Source of the DNA: Pseudomaricurvus alcaniphilus
GTDB lineage: Bacteria; Pseudomonadota; Gammaproteobacteria; Pseudomonadales; Cellvibrionaceae
Assembly (NCBI RefSeq): GCF_011440395.1
Contig: NZ_JAAOIX010000003.1
Location: 186,001 to 250,000, forward strand
Reading direction: 5' to 3'
DNA length: 64,000 bases
Program-made: the position numbers and the translations under genes
Notes under the pieces: model-generated
The model's database searches: none
What the model was told of the DNA's origin: nothing
What the model saw: only the letters and a program-made list of their open reading frames with translations
Part shown: in pieces, positions 7,886-16,278 of the stretch
Position numbering within the stretch: position 1 is the first letter of the stretch
Layout of the letters: each line of letters opens with the position of its first letter

Positions 7886-9100
7886 TTGCACCGCGATTTT
7901 ATACTCTACCTGCTCGTTATCGGCTTTGCGTCCCTGGCGACCGGCATTCAGCTGGTCCTGATCCCGTGGCTGGCCACTGGCCAGCTGGGGCTCTCCGGCG
8001 AGCAAGTGGGCTGGGTCCAGGCGGCCAATTTGATCCCCGGGGCACTGCTGTTGCTGTGGAGCGGCGCCTTTGCCGACCGCCGCGGCAGTGCGGGGTACTT
8101 GCCGTGGATCTACCTGGGTATGATGCTGTGCCACCTGGGGATATTGGCAGTGATAGCTGCGGATGCCTTGCTGTTGCCTGTACTGCTGTTTTATGGTGCC
8201 CTGCTGGGGGTTGGCTACGCCCTGTTGCAGCCGCTGCGGGATCGCTTGCTGCCGCTGCTGGTCGAGCGCCGTTCCAGCCACACAGTCCAGCACGGAGTGG
8301 TTATGGTCAGCATGTGCGTCTACACCTGCCAGGCGCTGGGAGTGGCAGTGGCGGGGCAGATGGATCGGCTGGGCTTGTCACAGGTCCTGCTGCTACAGGG
8401 CGTTTGCCTGCTGGCTGCGGCGCTGTTGTGCCGGCCAATATTGCGCGGTTTACCCGCAGCTGTCGCAGCCCCGGCGACAGCTGCGGGCCACTCGCCCGAG
8501 CCGGGCATAGGGCGCGGCTTGCGTTATATCCGCCGGCAGCGGGTGCTGCGCCACTTGATCCTGTTGGTGGCTTTTAACGGGTTTACCCACCTCGGGGTTT
8601 ACCTGGTGGCGATGCCGCTGCTGGTAAGGGATGTCTACGCCGGGGATGCGGCGTTTTTTTCTGTCCTGCAATTGTTGTTCGTGGTCGGCAGTATCGTCTC
8701 TGCCGTGGCACTGTTGCGCCGCGGTACGGTGGAGCAACCGGGGCGCTCGCTGTTGTTTTGCCTGCTCTATTCGGGCCTGATCATGCTGGCCCTGGCGGCC
8801 CGGCCGACGGCCACCGGCCTGGCGCTGCTGGTGTTTGCCTGGGGTGTGGTGGCCGGGGTGTCAACCAATATGGGCAAGGCCCTGCTGCAACAACAGGTGG
8901 CGGATGAGTTTCGTGGCCGGGTGCTTTCGCTCTATTTCCTGGCCCTGCTGGGGAGTGCTCCCCTGGGCGCACTGGCCTGTGGCTACTTGATGCACTGGCA
9001 CGGCAGCCAGTTTCTTTTTTTATTGAGTGGCTCGGTCAGCCTGCTGCTGTTTGCCGCGTATCTGCGCTCCACCGCCCTGTGGCGGGTGCCGCAACACTAG
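7886..9100 (+). CDS. MFS transporter
   Basis: About 404 residues with twelve predicted hydrophobic segments, of the major facilitator superfamily and most like the MFS_3/EntS-type exporters. The loop between helices 2 and 3 carries the family motif as GAFADRRGSAGYLPW, and the second half has the matching ADEFRGRVLSLYFLAL. The frame is open from 7799, but the hydrophobic N-terminus starts at HRDFILYLLVIGFASL. TTG at 7886, with AGAGG about seven bases upstream, is therefore my preferred start; this choice is uncertain. Substrate cannot be read from the sequence. The gene converges on the SpoU methyltransferase, with only about 20 bases between the stops. Confidence 0.8.
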   Translation: MHRDFILYLLVIGFASLATGIQLVLIPWLATGQLGLSGEQVGWVQAANLIPGALLLLWSGAFADRRGSAGYLPWIYLGMMLCHLGILAVIAADALLLPVLLFYGALLGVGYALLQPLRDRLLPLLVERRSSHTVQHGVVMVSMCVYTCQALGVAVAGQMDRLGLSQVLLLQGVCLLAAALLCRPILRGLPAAVAAPATAAGHSPEPGIGRGLRYIRRQRVLRHLILLVAFNGFTHLGVYLVAMPLLVRDVYAGDAAFFSVLQLLFVVGSIVSAVALLRRGTVEQPGRSLLFCLLYSGLIMLALAARPTATGLALLVFAWGVVAGVSTNMGKALLQQQVADEFRGRVLSLYFLALLGSAPLGALACGYLMHWHGSQFLFLLSGSVSLLLFAAYLRSTALWRVPQH

Positions 9101-9121
9101 GCGCGCCCAGCCAGCTGCCCC

Positions 9122-9910
9122 TCACAGCATTTTGCGAAAAGCCAGCAAACTGGCGGTCACCGCCACATTCAGGGATTCGACCCCGTTATTCATGGGGATG
9201 GACAGCAGTTGGTTGCACTGCGCGGCAACCTCGGCGGAAACCCCCTCGGTTTCATTGCCCAGCACAAACACATTGCAACCTTCCCCCGGCAAGTCCGCCA
9301 GCTGCGTCGGTGCGTGGGAGGAGAGGCCGTAAATGCGACAGCCCCGTTGCCGAAAGTCAGCCAGCGCCCGGGTCAGGTCCTGGCAGCGCAGGATCGAGGC
9401 GCGAAACAGGGTGCCGGCACTGGCTTTGATCACCAGCGCATCCAGTTTGGCGCAGCCATTGTCCGGCAGCAACAGGGCGCGACTGCCGCCGGCACAGACC
9501 GAGCGAATGATCATACCGAGGTTTTGCGGGTTGGTGATGCGGTCGAGGGCGATGATGTCGTAGTCGTGGGCGGGAGGGGAGGCGAGAAAATCCCGGTAAT
9601 CCTGGTAACCGCGGCAGATCAGGTCGACGGCCACCCCCTGGTCCTGTTTGCTGTTGCGGGAGATTCGCGCCAGCGCCTTGCGGTCGTGATACACCAGCTC
9701 GGCATTTTTGCTTTTCGCCAGCTCGATTATCTCGTCAATAATGGCCGCCGAGCGGTTGCTGTCGGCCAGGTGCAGCCGGTAGACCCGGGTATTGCTGTCC
9801 TGTAATGCTTCCAGCACCGGCTTGCGTCCATAGACGGTCAGCAGCTGGTTAAAAAAGGCTTTTTTCTGCAGGTAGTCGTCGCTGTCTCGATCCTTGGGGC
9901 TGTTTTTCAA
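9122..9910 (-). CDS. SpoU/TrmH-family RNA 2'-O-ribose methyltransferase
   Basis: A 262-residue SPOUT methyltransferase. An N-terminal substrate-binding domain (VYGRKPVLEAL at about 27-37) precedes the catalytic domain. The three SpoU motifs are complete: motif 1 ALDRITNPQNLGMIIRS (121-137) with the catalytic arginine, motif 2 FVLGNETEGVS (215-225) and motif 3 IPMNNGVESLNVAVTASLLAF (238-258). It methylates the 2'-hydroxyl of an rRNA or tRNA ribose using SAM. The architecture resembles RlmB, but rlmB normally sits next to rnr, so I do not assign the target. It starts the 9.1-14.1 kb minus-strand block as its last gene. Confidence 0.88.
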   Translation of the reverse strand: MKNSPKDRDSDDYLQKKAFFNQLLTVYGRKPVLEALQDSNTRVYRLHLADSNRSAAIIDEIIELAKSKNAELVYHDRKALARISRNSKQDQGVAVDLICRGYQDYRDFLASPPAHDYDIIALDRITNPQNLGMIIRSVCAGGSRALLLPDNGCAKLDALVIKASAGTLFRASILRCQDLTRALADFRQRGCRIYGLSSHAPTQLADLPGEGCNVFVLGNETEGVSAEVAAQCNQLLSIPMNNGVESLNVAVTASLLAFRKML

Positions 9911-9950
9911 TGTCTTACTCCGCGCTCAATCGGCGCCCAGTATAACGGCT

Positions 9951-10847
9951 TTAGCCGGGTTTATTGCTGTAAGCCGGGGCCGGCGCGCGCAGCAATTGCT
10001 CGATTTTATCCAGCTGCGGGCTGGCGCTGGTGCGCCGGCGGGCTACTTGCAGCGTCTGTAATCCCAGTTGTCGGTAAAGGTTGGCCAGCAATTCCGATTT
10101 GCCTGTTAACGCCTGCAGTTGTCGCTCGACCGTGTTGCCGTCGGCGCGAGCAATGGGCCCGGTCAGCGCACGTTGCGGCGATTGCAGCAGGCTGTTGTCC
10201 ACGGTCTGGTGGACAATGGGCAGCAACATCTTGCTGGCGGTTGCCGCGTCGATGCCGGCGTTGGCGTAGCATTCCAGGCTGGCGTCCAGCAGGGCGACCA
10301 GGTAGTTGCAGGCCATGACCGAGGCGGCGTGGTAGTGAATCTTGGTGGCCGCCTCAATGGCAATCAGTTCTGCGCCAATGCCCTTGAACGCGGGTAGCAA
10401 TCCGGCCAGCGCCACTGGCTCGCCTTCGTAAGCGCAGTAGGTTCCGGCAAACCGGGTGACAGATTCCGCGGGCACGGCAAAAGTGTGCACCGGGTGAATG
10501 CTGGCCAAGTGGGCAGTGCTGCCGGCCAGGGGGGCGAGGGTGTCGCTGGCCAGGGAACCACTGCAGTGGAAGACGATGCTGTTGGCGCTGACCAGGCCGC
10601 TCTCGGCGAGGCGGGCGGCGGTGGCGGCAATGGCATCGTCCGGTGTGGCCAGCAGCCAGCAGTCGGCAGCCGCCATTGCGGTGAGGTCCGACCGCGGCCG
10701 GCCGGCGCCGATAAACTCGCAGGCGCGGCTGGCGCTGGCCGGGCTGGCGGTGACAAGGTCGCGGATCTGGAATTGCTGCTGCTGGTGCCAGAGGCGGGCG
10801 AGAGTGCGGCCGAGGTTGCCGCAGCCGATTATATTGAGGGTTAACAT
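9951..10847 (-). CDS. Rossmann-like/DUF2520 putative oxidoreductase
   Basis: A 298-residue protein. The N-terminus is a dinucleotide-binding fold (LNIIGCGNLGRTLARLW, residues 4-20) and the C-terminal half is the helical DUF2520 domain, with HPVHTFAVPAESV and IHYHAASVMACNYLVAL. The arrangement resembles pyrroline-5-carboxylate reductase and 3-hydroxyacid dehydrogenases, and members are annotated as putative NADP oxidoreductases, but no substrate is established. It lies 30 bases downstream of pdxJ on the same strand, so co-transcription is likely; no functional link to vitamin B6 is implied. Confidence 0.8.
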   Translation of the reverse strand: MLTLNIIGCGNLGRTLARLWHQQQQFQIRDLVTASPASASRACEFIGAGRPRSDLTAMAAADCWLLATPDDAIAATAARLAESGLVSANSIVFHCSGSLASDTLAPLAGSTAHLASIHPVHTFAVPAESVTRFAGTYCAYEGEPVALAGLLPAFKGIGAELIAIEAATKIHYHAASVMACNYLVALLDASLECYANAGIDAATASKMLLPIVHQTVDNSLLQSPQRALTGPIARADGNTVERQLQALTGKSELLANLYRQLGLQTLQVARRRTSASPQLDKIEQLLRAPAPAYSNKPG

Positions 10848-10877
10848 AACAGCACCGGGGCGTGGATAAGTGGCCGC

Positions 10878-11648
10878 TCAGCTACAGCAAATGGCCTTGT
10901 AGCGCTGCACTGCGGTGCTCATGCCCAGCGCCAGCGAGTCTACCGTCAGGGCGTGGCCAATGGAGACTTCCAGCAGGCCGGGAAGCCGGCGAAAGCGCGG
11001 CAGGTTGAGCAGGTTGAGGTCGTGACCGGCGTTGACGCCGAGGCCGAGGGCGCTGGCGGTTTGCGCCGCCAGGCAGTACTGCTCAAACAGCTCGTCCAGG
11101 TTGGGCGCGCGCTGTAAAAATGCCGCGGCGTAGGGCCCGGTATAGAGTTCGATGCGATCGGCTCCCACCTGTTTGGCCAGTTCAATTTGTTCCGGCAGCG
11201 GGTCCATAAACAGGCTGACGCGACAACCGAGGGCGTGCAGCTCGGCGATGATCGGTGCCAGCCTGGCGCCGGACTGGATTAAATCAAAGCCGTGATCCGA
11301 GGTCAGTTGTTCATCGCTGTCTGGCACCAGGGTGCACTGGTCGGGGCGGCTGCTTTGCACCAATGCCATAAACCCCGGGTAGCTGCCGTGACGGCCGGCA
11401 AACGGGTTGCCCTCGACATTGAATTCGATGTCCTTCAGGGGGCGGATCATGTCCGCCAGCTCGGTCACGTCGTGGGGGCGAATGTGGCGCTGGTCGGGGC
11501 GGGGGTGAACGGTTATACCGTCGGCCCCGGCATCCAGGCAAATCTGGGCGTGCTGGAGAACGCTGGGGTAATTGCCCTCGCGCGAGTTGCGCAGCAGGGC
11601 TATTTTGTTCAGGTTGACGCTGAGCGCCGTAGCGGGCTGGCTGGGCAT
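10878..11648 (-). CDS. pdxJ: Pyridoxine 5'-phosphate synthase PdxJ
   Basis: A 256-residue TIM-barrel enzyme that condenses 1-deoxyxylulose 5-phosphate with 3-amino-2-oxopropyl phosphate to give pyridoxine 5'-phosphate, the last ring-forming step of DXP-dependent vitamin B6 synthesis. Signature segments are LSVNLNKIALLRNSR at the N-terminus, GADGITVHPRPDQRHI (catalytic histidine and phosphate contacts), FNVEGNP, CTLVPDSDEQLTSDHGF, and near the end GLGVNAGHDLNLLNLP. Length matches the family. In Pseudomonas and Escherichia pdxJ usually follows recO; here it is between a cyclophilin and a DUF2520 gene. Confidence 0.96.
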   Translation of the reverse strand: MPSQPATALSVNLNKIALLRNSREGNYPSVLQHAQICLDAGADGITVHPRPDQRHIRPHDVTELADMIRPLKDIEFNVEGNPFAGRHGSYPGFMALVQSSRPDQCTLVPDSDEQLTSDHGFDLIQSGARLAPIIAELHALGCRVSLFMDPLPEQIELAKQVGADRIELYTGPYAAAFLQRAPNLDELFEQYCLAAQTASALGLGVNAGHDLNLLNLPRFRRLPGLLEVSIGHALTVDSLALGMSTAVQRYKAICCS

Positions 11649-11674
11649 GGCATACCTTGTCGGTGAGTGGCGGG

Positions 11675-12262
11675 TTATAGGATTGTGACGGCCAGGATAC
11701 GCACCGGCAAGTCCGGAGCCTGGTCCTGGTATTTGCCCTGCGGCTCCTCGGTGATTTTCCTGACCACGTCCATGCCTTCGAGTACCTGTCCGAATACGGT
11801 GTAGCCGGCTTTGTCCTTGTCCGGGTCCAGGTGTTTGTTGTCCCTGAGGTTGATGTAGAACTGGGAAGTGGCGCTGTCCGGGTCGCCGAGGCGGGCCATA
11901 GCCACCGTACCCGTGCGATTGCGCAGGCCATTGCCCGACTCATTGACCACCGGGTCGCGAGTTTCCTTGCGCACGTAGTCAAACGTGAGTCCGCCGCCCT
12001 GCACCACAAAACCGGGGATTACCCGGTGGAAGATGGTGCCAACGTAAAATCCCTCGCGGCAGTACTGGAGAAAATTGGCGACAGTGGCTGGTGCCTTGTC
12101 GGCAAACAGTTCCAGGGTGATGTTGCCCAGGTCTGTCTTTAACAGGACTCGCGGTGGCGTGCCCGGCGCCACGGTCGCGGCGTCGGCGGCAGCGAAACAA
12201 TTGCCGCCAAGACTGCAAAAAACCAGTGTCAGGGTGAGCAGGGTGTTGCGTATGCAGGTCAT
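11675..12262 (-). CDS. Periplasmic cyclophilin-type peptidyl-prolyl isomerase
   Basis: A 195-residue cyclophilin with an N-terminal signal peptide (MTCIRNTLLTLTLVFCSLGG) and a complete catalytic domain. Active-site segments are GTIFHRVIPGFVVQGGG (catalytic arginine and phenylalanine), GTVAMARLGDPDSATSQFYINLRDN and YTVFGQVLEGMDVV. It catalyses cis-trans isomerisation of proline bonds, here most likely in the periplasm, as for E. coli PpiA. It lies between pdxJ and the SH3-domain membrane protein on the same strand, with short gaps, so these may be one transcript. Confidence 0.92.
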   Translation of the reverse strand: MTCIRNTLLTLTLVFCSLGGNCFAAADAATVAPGTPPRVLLKTDLGNITLELFADKAPATVANFLQYCREGFYVGTIFHRVIPGFVVQGGGLTFDYVRKETRDPVVNESGNGLRNRTGTVAMARLGDPDSATSQFYINLRDNKHLDPDKDKAGYTVFGQVLEGMDVVRKITEEPQGKYQDQAPDLPVRILAVTIL

Positions 12263-12299
12263 AATATCAGTTTCCTGGCGCTGCCGGGCCCAGTCAAGT

Positions 12300-12977
12300 T
12301 CAGTTGGCCCACTCGGAAAAGCGCTTGCGGCGTCTCAGGTGCGGGGCGGTCAGGGCAATCAGGACACCGAGCAATACCGCCCCGGCTCCGTAGAGAAAAA
12401 AGGTGTTGCGAGCGTCGCTCTGCAAGCGCGCGTTCCTGGCCTTGAGGACATCCAACTCTGTTTTCAACAGGTCGTAGTTGTGCAGCATCTCCTTGTGCCG
12501 CTGGTGCAAGTTTACCGCGCTCTCTGAAATGCGTTTTAACTCGTCGTATTCCTGCTGCAGTGTGCTGGCTTGTTGCTCGCTCTTTTGCAGGGCCTGGCTT
12601 AACTCGTTGCCCTCACCCTTGTACTGCTGCAGTTGCAACTTGAGAGCGGCGTAGTCGCTGCGCAGGGCGGCCAATTCCTTCCTCGCAGCTTCCAGTTGCT
12701 CGGCGGCAATGGGGGTGTCGCGAAGGTGTTGGCTGAGCACAAAACCGGTGGTGCCGCCGTTGGTCCTGACCTCGACCCATTCACTGTTCGGGTCGGGTGA
12801 CAGCAGTGTCAGGCTGGTGCCCGTTTTCAGGTTGGCAATGATGCGATACTGGTTGCCCTCGCCGCTGCGCAGCGGCAGGTACATGGAGTCGGCAACCCAA
12901 ACCTTTTGTTCCGCAAGGCCGGTTTGAGCGAAGCCTAGCAGTATTGTAAGGGCAAACAGAACGGGAAAAATTTTCAC
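12300..12977 (-). CDS. TIGR04211-type SH3 domain membrane protein (YgiM-like)
   Basis: About 225 residues: signal peptide (VKIFPVLFALTILLGFAQTGLA), a bacterial SH3 domain (WVADSMYLPLRSGEGNQYRI to EWVEVRTNGGTTGFVLSQHL), a long coiled coil from about residue 95 to 190, and a C-terminal membrane anchor (TFFLYGAGAVLLGVLIALTAP) followed by a basic tail. This order is that of E. coli YgiM and the TIGR04211 family, of unknown function and thought to act in the envelope. I chose the GTG at 12977, with AGGA seven bases upstream; TTG at 12998 would add seven residues. It is tail-anchored with the SH3 domain in the periplasm by inference. Confidence 0.83.
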   Translation of the reverse strand: MKIFPVLFALTILLGFAQTGLAEQKVWVADSMYLPLRSGEGNQYRIIANLKTGTSLTLLSPDPNSEWVEVRTNGGTTGFVLSQHLRDTPIAAEQLEAARKELAALRSDYAALKLQLQQYKGEGNELSQALQKSEQQASTLQQEYDELKRISESAVNLHQRHKEMLHNYDLLKTELDVLKARNARLQSDARNTFFLYGAGAVLLGVLIALTAPHLRRRKRFSEWAN

Positions 12978-13077
12978 TCGCAATTCCTGGGTAATCAAGT
13001 TTGAGCGGGTCGAGCAGTGGACATAATTGCCGCTCGGTTCTTTTCTGTAAATAAAGCCATCGCGGTGGCAGTGACAT

Positions 13078-13377
13078 TCATGGCAGGACCACCTTGTAGG
13101 GTTTGACGGTTACCTGCGCGTAGGCACCCGCGGCGACGTATGGGTCTTCGTCGGCCCACTGGCGGGCCGCCTGCAGCGAATCAAATTCGGCCACCACCAG
13201 GCTGCCGGTAAAGCCGGCTTCACCCGGATCTTCACTGTCGATGGCCGGGTGCGGGCCGGCAACCAGCAAACGCCCCTCCTGCTTGAGTGCTTCCAGGCGA
13301 GCAATGTGGGCGGCGCGGGCCGGCTTGCGCAGTGGCAAGCTGTCGTCGACGTCCTGGCTAATAATGGCATAGAACAT
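13078..13377 (-). CDS. YciI-family protein
   Basis: A 99-residue single-domain dimeric alpha+beta barrel protein. It begins [14 protein letters not shown], continues [25 protein letters not shown], and contains the family histidine and aspartate ([13 protein letters not shown]), ending with the [10 protein letters not shown] segment. YciI proteins resemble muconolactone isomerase and lack a firm function. In Pseudomonas a yciI gene lies next to septation protein A and the yciV-yciO-scpAB-rluB block, and the same neighbourhood is kept here. Confidence 0.88.
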   Translation of the reverse strand: MFYAIISQDVDDSLPLRKPARAAHIARLEALKQEGRLLVAGPHPAIDSEDPGEAGFTGSLVVAEFDSLQAARQWADEDPYVAAGAYAQVTVKPYKVVLP

Positions 13378-13415
13378 AGTGTACAGATTTCCAAAGAGGG
13401 TGTGGTCAGACAGGG

Positions 13416-14117
13416 TTATTGGTGGATCAGGATGTCATCCAGATCGAGATGGGTGAGTACCTTAATTTTTTTGAACAGGTAAAACAATGCAAACATCATC
13501 ACCGCGGTGGCCGGTATGGCGATCACCGGAAAGCTGAGGGCGGTCATTTTTCCCAATTCGGCGTTGAACTGCTCTGTGCCGGGCGGGCTCACCAGCAGAT
13601 ATTTGGCCAGGCCGTAATTCAGGGCCGAGGACAGGAAGAACGACATGGCCACCAGGTAGGAGGCGTTCTTCAGGGCGGCATTAAACTCTACTTCAGTGCC
13701 CTCTCGGGCCAGGGCCTGGGCAACCTTGTCGATCTGCAGGATTTTATCGTTGTAGAGAAATGTGCGCACCAGCGGATAGCGGGTTTTCAGTGAGATCAGG
13801 GTGGCCAGTCCAAACAGGGCGGGAATGCCTGCTTCCTTAAAGGCGATATATTTGGGATCCAGTTCCAGCAAGCTAATGCCACCGGTAAGAAAGATGCTGA
13901 TGACGCCGAGCGCGGAAAACAGGTTCAATTTGCCCGTGCGGCGAAAGTCGTTCAACCCGTAGAGAATGGGAAACGCAAGGGCGATTACAATGCTCCACTT
14001 GGTGCCGAGATAGTTGTCACCACTGAACTTGGTGAGGATGACGGTGGGAATAATTATGTTCAACAACAGGTTCAACAACAGGCTTTCGCGCTTGGGTTGA
14101 TTGGCAGTTTGGGTCAT
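13416..14117 (-). CDS. VC0807-family multi-pass membrane protein (in the septation protein A position)
   Basis: A 233-residue inner-membrane protein with about six hydrophobic helices. Recognisable stretches are [33 protein letters not shown] and the repeat-like [20 protein letters not shown]. These match the VC0807 family, a group of unknown function distantly like intracellular septation protein A (YciB/IspZ). Pseudomonas species have septation protein A at this site beside yciI and yciV. I start at ATG 14117; a TTG at 14138 is also in frame. Function is not established. Confidence 0.7.
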   Translation of the reverse strand: MTQTANQPKRESLLLNLLLNIIIPTVILTKFSGDNYLGTKWSIVIALAFPILYGLNDFRRTGKLNLFSALGVISIFLTGGISLLELDPKYIAFKEAGIPALFGLATLISLKTRYPLVRTFLYNDKILQIDKVAQALAREGTEVEFNAALKNASYLVAMSFFLSSALNYGLAKYLLVSPPGTEQFNAELGKMTALSFPVIAIPATAVMMFALFYLFKKIKVLTHLDLDDILIHQ

Positions 14118-14323
14118 GGATGGGCTCGAGGGTAACAACGGGACTGGCGTGCCAGCTTGTTGGTGGTTATAGGGTTGATGGATAAATCGTTGATAGTTAA
14201 ATGGTTAAACCGGCCGATTAATGCCAACGGCTTAAGCTCAATGGGCCTTTTGGCCCGCACAAGCGGCAATAATTCATGGCGAATCGCCATGGCAGCTGCC
14301 ATTATAGCCACTTCCCGGCACTA

Positions 14324-15178
14324 ATGGCGCTAATCGATAAAAAGGACAGTCCTTTGTTTGACCTTCATTCTCACAGTCTTCATTCAGATGGTATTTTACG
14401 TCCTCAGGCGGTGGTGTCGAGAGCAAAAGAGAATGGTGTGACAACTTTGGCAATTACCGATCACGATAGCATCAGTGGCCTGGCGGAAGCCAGGGTCGCA
14501 GCAGCAGCCCTCGATATGCAATTCATCAATGGTATCGAGCTGTCCTGCTTGTGGGATGGGGTGGGTGTGCACGTGGTGGGGCTGAATTTCGACACTGGCA
14601 GCGACGTGCTGCTGGCTGCCATCGAGGAACAGGGCCAGGCGCGAGTGGCGCGTGCGGCGATGATTGCCGAGCGATTGGCGCGGCTGGGAATTGCCGACGC
14701 CCTGGCTGGCGCGCAGGAGATTGCCGGCATTGGCGCCATCGGTCGGCCCCACTTTGCCCAATTGCTGGTCAATCGCGGCCTGGTGCCGAACACCAGCGCG
14801 GCGTTCAAGCGCTATCTGGGGGCGGGTAAGCCCGGCGATGTTAAACAGCTGTGGCCTCCTGTAGCCCGGGCGGTGGAGTGGATCAATGCCGCGGGCGGCG
14901 TGGCAGTGCTGGCGCACCCGGAAAAATACAAAATGACGCGCTCCAAGCTGCGGCGTTTACTGACCGAGTTCCGGGCCGCAGGCGGACAGGCGATGGAGGT
15001 GGTCAGTGGTCGGCAGGCGCCGGATGTGACCAGGTCGATGGCGCAGTTGGCCGCTGAGTTCGGTTTGTACGCCTCCTGTGGTAGCGACTTTCACGACCCC
15101 GCGCAGGCCTGGCAGGATCTCGGCCGCTTCGAACCCCTGCCCGCCAGCTGTGAGCCGGTATGGACTTGCTGGGCCTGA
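14324..15178 (+). CDS. yciV: PHP-domain phosphoesterase YciV/TrpH (RNase AM type)
   Basis: A 284-residue PHP-fold metallo-phosphoesterase. The metal ligands are visible in FDLHSHSLHSDG near the N-terminus, LAITDHDSISG, GIELSC, RPHFAQLLV, VLAHPEKY and the C-terminal CGSDFHDP. E. coli YciV (also TrpH, RNase AM) is a 5'-3' exonuclease that matures rRNA 5' ends and hydrolyses 3',5'-bisphosphonucleotides. I chose ATG at 14324, which gives the family length; an upstream ATG at 14276 adds 16 unlikely residues. It begins a plus-strand block that continues with yciO, scpA, scpB and rluB, the order seen in Pseudomonas and enterobacteria. Confidence 0.9.
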   Translation: MALIDKKDSPLFDLHSHSLHSDGILRPQAVVSRAKENGVTTLAITDHDSISGLAEARVAAAALDMQFINGIELSCLWDGVGVHVVGLNFDTGSDVLLAAIEEQGQARVARAAMIAERLARLGIADALAGAQEIAGIGAIGRPHFAQLLVNRGLVPNTSAAFKRYLGAGKPGDVKQLWPPVARAVEWINAAGGVAVLAHPEKYKMTRSKLRRLLTEFRAAGGQAMEVVSGRQAPDVTRSMAQLAAEFGLYASCGSDFHDPAQAWQDLGRFEPLPASCEPVWTCWA

Positions 15179-15198
15179 GTCGACTTTACGGCGTCTAC

Positions 15199-15253
15199 TT
15201 AGTGGTCAAAAGACGCTGGTTAGTGGTCAAAAGACGCTGGTTGGTCAAATGGC
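15199..15253 (+). repeat. 21 bp tandem repeat before yciO
   Basis: TTAGTGGTCAAAAGACGCTGG is repeated exactly at 15199-15219 and 15220-15240, followed by a partial third unit (TTGGTCAAATGGCG). It lies in the 212-base gap between yciV and yciO. No open frame or known site is evident. Confidence 0.8.
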
Positions 15254-15390
15254 GTTAAATAAGCAAATATTGGCGCTATCGCTAATTTCCCGGTTGTGCC
15301 GCAGCTTTTCCCGCGCTATTGTCGCGGCACAATTACGATTCAATTTTGCGGCCAACTGCCCCGGGGTTATGGCCGATATCGAGGACAATA

Positions 15391-16014
15391 GTGGCCCAGT
15401 TTTTCCAGATTCATCCAGAGAACCCGCAAGCCCGCCTGATCAGGCAGGCGGTTGATATTATTCGCGCCGGAGGACTGGTGGCTTACCCCACGGATTCCGC
15501 CTATGCGCTGGGCTGCCACATCGGTGATAAAACCGCGCTGGATCGTATTCGCGGGATTCGCAAGCTGGATAAGAACCACAATTTTACCCTGGTCTGTCGC
15601 GACCTGTCTGAATTGGCCACCTACGCTCGAGTCGACAACCAGACCTTCCGCCTGCTCAAAGTTCACACGCCGGGGCCGTTTACTTTTATCCTCGAGGCGA
15701 CCTCCGAAGTGCCCAAACGCATGCTTCACCCCAAGCGCAAAACCATCGGCATGCGCGTGCCCAACAACCCCATTGCGCTGGCGCTGCTGGAGGAGTTGGG
15801 GGAGCCGTTGATGACCAGTTCGCTGCTGCTGCCGGGGGAAGAGTACCCGCTGACCGACCCCTACGATATTCGCGAGACCCTGCAACACCAGCTCGACCTG
15901 GTTATCGATGGCGGCTATTGCGGCCTGGACCCGACCACGGTGATCGATTTGACCGGGGATGCCCCGGAGCTGGTGCGGCAGGGGCTGGGTGATGCCAGTG
16001 ACTTTCTCTCCTGA
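15391..16014 (+). CDS. yciO: YciO, Sua5/YrdC-family RNA-binding protein
   Basis: A 207-residue Sua5/YrdC/YciO fold protein, the same length as E. coli YciO. Signatures are QFFQIHPENPQARLIRQAV at the N-terminus, YPTDSAYALGC, the KR/ATP region IRGIRKLDKNHNFTLVCRDLSEL, and TIGMRVPNNPIALALL. TsaC/Sua5 proteins make threonylcarbamoyl-AMP for tRNA t6A; YciO is a paralogue with weaker evidence for that reaction, so I keep to the subfamily name. The start is GTG with GAGG six bases upstream; a longer frame from 15319 adds residues without family similarity. It sits between yciV and scpA. Confidence 0.88.
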   Translation: MAQFFQIHPENPQARLIRQAVDIIRAGGLVAYPTDSAYALGCHIGDKTALDRIRGIRKLDKNHNFTLVCRDLSELATYARVDNQTFRLLKVHTPGPFTFILEATSEVPKRMLHPKRKTIGMRVPNNPIALALLEELGEPLMTSSLLLPGEEYPLTDPYDIRETLQHQLDLVIDGGYCGLDPTTVIDLTGDAPELVRQGLGDASDFLS

Positions 16015-16060
16015 GTGCAAAGCGCGTGCGTTTCTGCTGTCTTGACTTGCCATAACTCGC

Positions 16061-16066
16061 TATAAT
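16061..16066 (+). promoter_or_regulatory. Perfect -10 box (TATAAT) for the scpA-scpB-rluB transcript
   Basis: TATAAT is preceded by TTGACT at 16042-16047, but the spacer is only 13 bases, so the real -35 may be a weaker hexamer at about 16038. The predicted start near 16073 would give a leader of about 205 bases before scpA, containing a GC hairpin (GTTGCCCGG/CCGGGCGAC) around 16164-16188. Confidence 0.5.
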
Positions 16067-16278
16067 CCGCGGTTTGCTGCCAGTTAATCCCCGCGCCTGT
16101 CCACCGCTGTCGGCTACTCGCCGCCAGTTCTCTATGGGTCGCTTGTCGATCGGGGCGATTGCCGTTGCCCGGCGCTGCCCGGGCGACGCATGGTCCGGAG
16201 AGCAGATAAATCAGCGCCGCGCCGGAAGCAGAATTGTACATAAGTGCGGAATTGCAGAACACTCATAAAGGTATTGCC

